From Toxorhynchites rutilus septentrionalis (taxonomy: Eukaryota; Arthropoda; Insecta; Diptera; Culicidae), in NCBI RefSeq assembly GCF_029784135.1, contig NC_073746.1, positions 72,396,042 through 72,460,041 of the forward strand: a stretch of DNA of 64,000 bases, written 5' to 3'. The notes beneath the pieces were generated by a model that saw only the letters and a program-made list of their open reading frames with translations, ran no database searches and had not been told where the DNA came from. Both the position numbers and the translations under genes were made by a program. The stretch's first letter is position 1. The number at the start of each line of letters is the position of its first letter. Of this stretch, positions 56,413 through 64,000 are shown in pieces.

Positions 56413-58697
56413 ACCTGGAAGGTACCTTAAATTATATTTCTAAAATTATATTGAATAATTTAGTACAACATTTTGGAAATTGGGAAGTATAGCATCTGGG
56501 AGCTGATAATGTGTTCCAAGAGTGGGACTTGAAACGGAATCTAGAAACTCAAGAACAGTGGTACTCAACCTTTTATTCAGTGGAGATCACAAATAAGGAA
56601 GAAGAATGATGTCCAAGATACGACTGCATTGTTAACGTAGGACTACGAAATTATAACCTACGAGAGACAAACATATTCAAGAATAAAACTATTTATACAA
56701 ATTTTTGGTAGCACTGACAAGGGCCAATGAATGAATGATTTCATTGAGTGAGGAACGTGTGGAACGTTTCGCGTAGCAATAGAATGCCAAATCAATCAAA
56801 ACAACAACAGAAACGTGGCTAGGTGGAGTGGCGGTGAAACAGCAACCGCTGCGGAACAAATTTTCACCTTGTTTTCCATGGATGAACGCAGCTCTTACCG
56901 CTGGAAAACATCTTCTTCACATTCGGCTTAAAACACTTACACGTTGACGCCGCTTCGAACCCGGAAACAATGCTCGAACTGACGAAAACAAATTGATCGA
57001 TCGGAAAAAAGCCACCAATGAGTGATTTACGATTTTTCAGTAATCCTGCTAGCAAACAGATTCCAGCGGCATCTTTGTATTCCAATAGGCCTTTGTTTAG
57101 TTTAGTTTTCCAAATTGGACCTTTGGCTAGAGACGAATGAACTGAGAAGGTCTGAGAGTCTGAAAAAGCCTTTCAAAACATCATCATCATTAATCCGAAC
57201 ACGCTCCTATATTCACAGAAGCTCTCTTCCAGCAAAAAATTATAAAAAAACAACGATCAATGTATATTGTTATAGAATTGATCGAAAATATTTCTTTAGT
57301 CGACAGTTTCGGTGACCCTGGAAAAGGAACGTTTGCGTGCTTTGTGAAAGAAGATGAATTCATGATTCATTCTTGTTCTCGCGAGAACAATGCATGAGAT
57401 TTGTGTCATTTTCGTCAACGCACTCAGTATTTATTGCGATAATTATTTTCGTGCTAGACATAGTACGGCCCGAGGCGGTTACATATTTGTTCCCCCATCA
57501 CCATTATCTATCTGCTAACGTATAAAATCAACAACAAGTAGGGGAGGTAGGTGTAATGCGAACATGTTAAGAAGAACTTCCGTATTACCCGCACTCCCCC
57601 TATGTCTAATTCAATCATACACAGCCAATCTCCACATAATGGTATGAAAACTGACGCGGCAAGTCCTATTTAATATTTCTCTTCTGATTTGCTTCGGTCT
57701 GTTAATGAAAGATCTGCACTATGATTACTTCGTGCATATTCTGAGGATGCATTCTGACGGCGAGCACAATGTTTACAGTGCTTCCACGGCCATCTAGTGA
57801 AATGCAGCAACCGCTAACCAATCTTGACTCCGATGGACTTTCAAGCATATTTAAAAAAAATTGTAATTTCGCCAATATTAATAGATTTTCGTGATTTTAA
57901 TAGTTTGTTTTCAATGCAATTTTTGAACTATGAAAATAAGCTTTTGGGTCAACAAGAAACAAACATCACCATTTATCCTTCGGAAGTGATCAGCCGGCAA
58001 AGGGTTTTAATTTACGTTAAAATCTTTGCTCAAACGCTCTCATGTTCGAAATTTTAAACATACACCCTGGGGTATGTAAAGATGCACAAAGGATATGGTG
58101 CGGAAATACAGAACAAATCTCTACCAGACGTCATGCAATCGGCACGGTGCCTCCACGAGAACAAAATTCCTTCACTGTGTGCAATATCTATGTTTCATTC
58201 TTCTTTTGTATCGAAAAAAACAGTGAATGCTATGGGATCTCGAGTAGCTTGTTTACACATCAATAATCATGATAAATTAAAACGGGCGAAGCTTGAATTG
58301 CAATAATTTTGCTATCCACATTTTCCGTACAACGAACACTGAATTTGCTATATTATTTCACAAAAAAGGGGCCCTGTTTTCTGATTTGACATCATTACTA
58401 AAAATCGTAGTAATGAAACATAAAAAATAAGCTAATACTTTCTTAGATTTTCGTTATTATTACATATACAAAATTGTTCAAAAGAAAAAAAAACACCAGA
58501 TGGGTCAGTCAAGAGAGACCAACGGGTATAGCTAATCTAGAACGAGGAATCTGGGATTCGGGGTGACCATAACAAAAGATTTAAGTAAAATTAAAATCTG
58601 AGATTTAATATCCTTAATCTAAATATGTAATCAGATTGTGAAACACGAGCGTAAAGTAGAACCTTGATGTGGAATTTTGTTTTTTTTCTATTTAGAA
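56413..58697. other. no gene recognised; minor repeat fragments
   Basis: 57093-57165 carries the GGCTAGAGACGAATGAACTG retroelement tail motif on the + strand. 58030-58075 matches 50800-50890. 56200-56570 has scattered AATCTGG/TCTGGAA words that look like a fossil of the 8-bp minisatellite. No coding motif was found. Confidence 0.4.
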
Positions 58698-59070
58698 TTA
58701 GCTCACCCGGCAAACTTCGTCCCGCCCAAAATTTATTTTTCGTTATCACATCCACGTTTTCTTAATAATCGCACGCTCATGGGTCCAATTACAGAACTGT
58801 TCATTGATTGATCTTTTAATCTACTCTTTAAAATTATTTTTTACTATAAAATTTCAGCACTACTACCAAAACTCGACATTATAATATCAGATTATTTTCA
58901 GACACAATTCTCGTGCAAGATTGTTCATCCACATGTTTCTCCGTTACATGGAATAAATGTTTTATTCAGAAAATATGATAGAATGAAGACAGCATTAAAT
59001 CGGACAATTCCTTTCTCGAGTTTGGTCTTATCAACACATTCGGGCATGCATTTTTATTTATATTGATAGA
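58698..59070 (-). mobile_element. non-autonomous Helitron, reverse orientation
   Basis: The minus-strand 3' end is GGGACGAAGTTTGCCGGGTG then AGCTAA (CTRR with AA) near 58698. The 5' end lies near 59066-59070 (TC…AATATAAATAAAAATG). The interior matches the second unit of the Helitron at 4028-4418 (GAACAATC…GAGAATTGTGTCTGAAAATA). To the right, 59075-59230 continues with the upstream unit also seen at 3855-4027. Confidence 0.7.
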
Positions 59071-59299
59071 AGTCGAAAGTGGAGTGCGTTTTATCACATT
59101 AAAATCCATTTTCACTTTCGAACGAAGATCAATTTCGTTACCGCAAACATCAAATAAACTAACAACGCTTGTCAATATGTAATTGTAGAACACATGCGAA
59201 TTGAATTTTTCGAATTTTCCCATTTTCCTTCAGAGTTTTCCGAAAATTTTCAATTGTCTTATTTGGTTGGAATATGTTTGGTTGAAATATGTGCATTAT

Positions 59300-60245
59300 T
59301 TTTATAGGACACCCTCTCCATTCCAGAGGAGGGAGGGGTGTCATACCATCATAGAAACATTTCTTGTACCAAAAACCCTCACATCCCGAAGTTGGCTCAA
59401 TTTGCTTGATTAGTTCTCGAGGTTATGGAGAAATTTGTGTTTCATTTATATGGAAGCCCCCCCCCCTTAGTAAGGGGGAGGAGTGACAAACCACCATAAA
59501 AACATTTATTGCTCCCTAAGCCGCCATTTGCCGAATTTGGTTCCATTTGCTTGATTAGTTCTCGAGTTATGCAGAAATTTGTGTTTCATTTCTATGGCCG
59601 ACCAACCCCCCCTCTTTGGAAAGATGGGAGGATTGTTGAACCATCTTAGAAATGTTTTTTGCCCCCTAAAACCTTCGCATGCCAAATTTGGCTCCATTTA
59701 TATGATTAGTTTTTGAGTTATGCAAAAATTTGTCTTTAATTTGTATGGCAGCTCCCCCTTAGAGAAGGGCGTGGAGTGTGTAACCACCATAGAATCATTT
59801 ATTGCATCCTAGAATTTTAACATGCCAAATTTCGTTTCATTTACTTGATTAATTCTCGAGTAATGCAGAAATTTGTGTTTCATTTGTGAGGCAGCTCTCC
59901 CTTAGAAAGGGGGTGGAGTGTTTAACCACCGTAAAAACATTTATTGCACCCTAAATCCTCCACATGCCAAATTTGGTTTCATTTGTTTGATTAATTAATG
60001 CAGAAATTTGTGTTTCATTTGTATGGTAGCCCTCCCTAAGAGAGGGGGAGGAGTATCTAACCACCATACAATCATTTATTGCAACCTAAAACCTCCACAT
60101 GCCAAATTTCGTTAGATTTTCTTGATTAATTCTCGAATAATGTAGAAATTTGTGTTTCATATGTATGACAGCCCCCCCCTTGGAGAGGGGGGAGGAGTCT
60201 CGAACTATCAACAGAACCTTCCCCGACCCCCAAAATCCCAACATA
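59300..60245. repeat. tandem array of seven ~143-bp units with C/G-run hairpins
   Basis: Units start near 59316, 59457, 59605, 59751, 59893, 60028 and 60171. Each contains a C-run then G-run hairpin (CCCCCCTTxxxAAGGGGGxGG), an ACCACCATAxAAxCATTTAT block, CACATGCCAAATTTGGTTTC, and GCAGAAATTTGTGTTTCATT. Divergence between units is moderate, so the array is not recent. Confidence 0.85.
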
Positions 60246-60310
60246 CCAATTTTCATGTCAATAGTTTCCGAGTCCAAAAGAATCAGACAGACAGACGGAA
60301 ATCCATTTAT

Positions 60311-60311
<1 letters not shown>

Positions 60312-60401
<90 letters not shown>
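60312..60401. repeat. (TA)n microsatellite at end of tandem array
   Basis: About 90 bp of TA directly after CAGACAGACGGAAATCCATT. The CAGACAGAC plus TA-tail combination is like the 3' end of some insect LINE or Helitron-associated repeats. Confidence 0.95.
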
Positions 60402-60403
<2 letters not shown>

Positions 60404-61650
60404 TAGAATTAGAACATATTCTTGAATCAGAAAACTGAAAGCTGAATCTGAAGTTTGTTACGAACATGAAATCTGGATCCAGGCAACAATTCTGGTTTAC
60501 ATATCTGGACTCTAGAATCTGTGAAAATTCTCTAATCGCATTCCACATCGAGAATGTGGAGTCTGAATATTTTGCATTTTAAAACCTGGAACTTGAGTTC
60601 TAAATCGTTTTAAGTAATCCAAAATCTGTGATTTCTTACCCGTAATCTGAATCGGGCTAAGAATTGTGGATCAGAAATATTAATCTGAGCTATGAAAAAC
60701 GGATCTCGAGTTTCAAATTGATGACATGAAATCCGACATCTAGAATCTGCATTTTTTTCTTTTTTCATCATTTTTCCTTCGCTTACCATTTCCTCGAAGA
60801 GACTCTGATTAGAGCTTCCTGGAATCGGATACAATTTTCAGGAGATAAACAACAAAAATAAACGGACAATAGATGTAAGGAACGTTGTTTGGATTACAGG
60901 AAGAAATAAATTGTTTTTTTTTAAATGATCAAAGCATGCGATCAAACGAATTTCCGACGGTGAAACATTAAAATAAGACTATCTTTGTGAAATTGTGATG
61001 TTCGCCTTCACAATTTATTGCTCGAAATTGTATCCAATTCTGGATTTGTCTTTTGCTTTGTCAGCGGTTTGGTGTAGGTATTACCAAACTATGGTGAAAT
61101 TCATTGTCATTCATAACTCTGTGAACAAGTTTACAAGTCACGCTGTACAATGTGTGTGGAAATACACAATCAAGGTTATCAGAATATAGATTAGAAGTAT
61201 GATGAAGAGTTGCTAGCCTATAGAGTAACTCGTCAAATGTTGAACGCTTAAGCTAGGTATGTTCATACATCCTTGATTTCTTCGTGATAACATATGAAAT
61301 TACTGAATTACATCCCAGCATCACTCTATAGCAACCATTAAGCGTCTCGCTTCAGGTAAATAATTTCCCTTCTGCTTTCTTCCGTATTGTTTTCATATAC
61401 CGCTCACCTAACCAAATTAGTGACAAAACGGCCTCAGCTAGTATCATATACCCGCCTTGCGTGAGACAAACCGGTAATGTAAATAAACCCAATGACGAAA
61501 GTAGGGATGCCAGATATGGGTTAATTGAATACTATTTTGTTTTATTATTTTCTTCCAAGTTTTTCAATTTGCAAGAAGTTCCAAGTAATATGTAAGAAGA
61601 AAAAAAATTAGTTCAGTTGCATATTGAAAATTATAAAAGGATATATATAT
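60402..61650. other. no gene; fossil AATCTGG-type repeat then unique sequence
   Basis: 60420-60840 is full of degenerate AATCTGxA/TCTGGA words, resembling a very old copy of the 8-bp minisatellite. The rest has no motif. Confidence 0.4.
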
Positions 61651-61652
61651 TA

Positions 61653-62936
61653 GGCTGTCAAAAAAGTCCTGCGGTATTTTTTTGAATTTTCATTTGTTCA
61701 TAAAATTAGTTACAATCATCTGTTTTAAGTCAATTATGCGCCGTTTTGTTCGATGACTTGTTCCCAACGAGATGCCAACTTCATAATACCCCTGTTATAG
61801 AAGCTCGCTTCTTTATTGGCAAAAAACTCGGATAGCCAATTTTCACAGGCCTCTTTTGTGGCTAACTTCTGACTACCTAGCTTGTTCGCCATGGACAAAA
61901 ACAGGTGGTAGTCACTTGGTGCAAGGTCCGGACTATACGGCGGATGTAAAAGAACCTCCCATCCGCGCTCCCGGAGCTTCTGGCGCGTCACCAAAGAAGT
62001 GTGTGGCCTGGCGTTGTCCTGATGGAAGACAATGCGGCCTCTGTTTATCAAAGATGGCCTCTTCTTCATGAGTGCTACCTTCAAGCGGTCCAGTTGTTGG
62101 CAGTACAGGTCCGAATTGAGCGTTTGGCCATAGGGAAGCAGCTCATAATAGATTATTCCTTGACAATCCCACCAAACACACAGCAGAACCTTCCTGGCCG
62201 TTAATGAGGGCTTGGCCACCGTCTGAGCCGCTTCAGCGGGCTTCGACCACGACCGTTTGCGCTTCACGTTGTCGTAAGTGACCCACTTTTCATCGTCAGT
62301 CACCATCCGCTTCAGAAACGGGTCGATTTTGTTGCGATCCAGTAGCGATTCACATGCGTCGATACGGTCAAAGATGTTTTTTTTCGTCAACGTGTGTGGT
62401 ACCCATACATCGAGTTTCTTTGTGAATCCAAGCTTCTTCAAATGGTTAATAACGGTTTGATGACTTATCCCCAGCTCTTGGCCGATGCTACGGCTGCTAC
62501 TATGCCGGTCTTTCTCGGCTAATTCAGCGATTTGTCGCAATTTTCGACGACAGGCCTTCCGGAGCGTGGCGCATCTTCGACGACCTCTACACCAGAACGA
62601 AAACGTTGAAACCATCGTTGTGCGGTGGAAATGGAAACTGTATCGGGTCCATAAACTGTACTAATTTTATTGGCAGCTTGAGATGCATTTTTGCCTTTGT
62701 CATAGTAGTACTGTAAAATATGTCGGATTTTCTCTTTATTTTGCTCCATATTTGCGACACTATAACTCACGAACGACTTAACCAAACAAAACCCTGTCAA
62801 GGACTATATTATAGCAAAAATACCAAAAAAATACCTTTCCAACAAGCTATAGTATGACTCGATACAATGAATACAACTAGAACTACGCGCTTACAACGAC
62901 ACCTCGCGGAAATACCGCAGGACTTTTTTGACAGCC
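61653..62936 (-). mobile_element. near-complete mariner element (1.28 kb)
   Basis: Terminal inverted repeats GGCTGTCAAAAAAGTCCTGC (from 61653) and its complement ending at 62936 match for about 27 bp (through GGTATTT). The flanks are TA-rich, so the exact TA duplication is ambiguous. Length, TIR size and the single internal transposase gene are all typical of mariner. Confidence 0.9.
61734..62749 (-). pseudogene. mariner transposase, DD34D, one frameshift
   Basis: Starts MEQNKEKIRHILQYYYDKGK at 62749 and ends RWEQVIEQNGA-stop at 61734-61736; 1016 bp, one base short of a 339-codon frame. The DNA-binding domain (ISTAQRWFQRFRSG, then APRSGRPVV), WVPHTL, and the catalytic blocks VTDDEKWVTYDN, FHQDNARPHTS and YSPDLAPSDYHLF are all present, with 34 residues between the second and third Asp, which defines DD34D. 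The only break seen is a one-base loss in an A-run (plus-strand T-run at 62531-62533) just after the GRPVVEN motif. The enzyme would cut and paste its own element at TA sites; this copy is inactive but young. Confidence 0.9.
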
Positions 62937-62940
62937 ATAT

Positions 62941-64000
62941 ATATATAAATTGAGTATGGTCACATATATAAAATTGTTTACAAAAGTGGACGTTTCAGTT
63001 ACATCGGATTGTTGTCTTCGGTATATTTTTTGTTTTGATGATTTGCACACTAGAAAACACTAACATAATTGAATTTCAATCGTAGTTTTAAATATTTACA
63101 CTTGCACATTTTTGAACAAAAACGTTATATTATGTTCTTCAAAAAATTCTGGCTCCCCTTCTAATGGATACGACAATTTGAGGTTATGGGAGTATTCGAC
63201 AAATGTAATATGAGATGAAAAATAACAGAATCTAAAAATGAATTATTCATATAACATTTTAGTGTGACAGTACCCCAGATGATTGAAGAACAGTTCTTCA
63301 ATCATTTACAGTTAAAACATTCTATCAGGCGTTGTGAAAAAATAGTGGCAGTGGAAAATTCGCAGATGTTTTTATTGTAAAGCTTATTTTGCTTTATTTT
63401 TTGAAAGTTGCAGGGCCAAATGATCATTGATTACACAATATTTTTAATCGCATTTTTCAAAAGTAAGGGTAATGTAAATGTTATTGATTGGGCAGCATAA
63501 CATGTGTAACTTTCAAACGCAGATGTTTTTGAAGATAGTGTTTGGAAAGCAACAAATGAAATTGATTTCTAGCTAGAATTCCTCAGACTGTTCAACATTT
63601 GGAAAGTGTTCAAGTAACGTAACGAGGTATCCTAAAATATTTTTGGTTGTTATTTTTTGAGTCTTGTTTGCGTGTATAGACGTACACTATTATTCCACAC
63701 TGCATTTTTAAATGAATGCAAGAAGAAAACTCTCATAAGTATTGCTGGAATTCAGCAACAAGACTCTAGATTGAAAACTGGGATCCACAATTCAGATAGT
63801 CGACTCAATGTCCAAAAACATTTGGAGATCCGAATTCCAGATTCCTCACTTGGATTAAAGTTTTAGAAGTTAGATTCCAGATGCAAGTACCGGGTTCAAA
63901 ACTCATATTCATATTTCAAAAGTCAAATTCCAGTTCCTGTATCTCCTTGTTCTACTATCTTAAGCTGAAATGCCGTATTTGGGATATGGAATCTGAAACA
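62941..64000. other. no gene; fossil minisatellite words at right end
   Basis: AT-rich. 63765-64000 has scattered GATTCCAGATT/AATTCCAG words like an eroded copy of the AGATTCCC minisatellite. No motif was found in the rest. Confidence 0.4.

Noticed and set aside
59300..60245. Regularly spaced repeats that could suggest a CRISPR array
   Set aside because: Units are ~143 bp and similar along their whole length, with no unique spacers, in a eukaryotic context with no cas genes.
60150..60548. Frames of 84-96 codons with poly-IY
   Set aside because: They are produced by the (TA)n tract at 60312-60401.

Overview
This is AT-rich eukaryotic nuclear DNA, most likely from a culicine mosquito (probably Aedes). 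The inference rests on mosquito-typical transposons (a DD37E Tc1/mariner element, LOA/R1-like non-LTR elements, Helitrons, Pao/BEL gag, many short TIR elements), tRNA-derived SINEs, and one spliced gene with a 4.5-kb intron full of repeats. No bacterial-style operon, CRISPR array or ribosomal RNA is visible.

Only one convincing host gene is present. It lies on the + strand as four coding exons (24462/24483-24840, 29397-30619, 30778-30963, 31091-31171), with consensus splice sites and matching phases. It encodes an acidic, low-complexity protein of about 620 residues that I do not recognise.

1-15.6 kb: fossils of mariner, non-LTR (RNase H and endonuclease), hAT, Helitron and Tc1 elements; a Tc1 transposase gene whose catalytic core is replaced by an 8-bp minisatellite; two tandem short TIR elements; a TTAA-flanked piggyBac-like MITE; a quieter stretch (9.7-14 kb); and a palindromic foldback element with another TTAA-flanked MITE inside it. 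16-20.5 kb: a relic of a histone gene cluster (two H2A pseudogenes and a possible H3 end) with recognisable histone 3' stem-loops, lying between inverted copies of a dispersed repeat. 21-22 kb: a second, longer array of the same 8-bp minisatellite in the opposite orientation. 22-31.2 kb: the host gene and its flank. 31.8-41 kb: a perfect 213-bp tandem duplication, a second foldback region, a Pao/BEL gag fragment, two Tc1 relics (one with about 280-bp TIRs), a 345-bp tandem duplication and two mariner relics. 41-44 kb and 54-58 kb: mostly unique-looking non-coding DNA. 44-49.3 kb: pogo-like, DD37E and DUF4817-type transposase relics. 51-53 kb: two homologous piggyBac-like MITEs, the second carrying a pogo-like MITE and a short retro-insertion. 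58.7-60.4 kb: a reverse Helitron followed by a ~143-bp tandem array ending in (TA)n. 61.65-62.94 kb: an almost intact mariner element with one frameshift.

Apart from the host gene, nothing here looks like a working multi-gene system. The strongest items for follow-up are the histone relic, the dispersed G-rich minisatellite, the nested insertions with readable empty sites, the near-intact mariner and the unrecognised gene. All homology statements come from reading the sequence against remembered family motifs; no database search was run.
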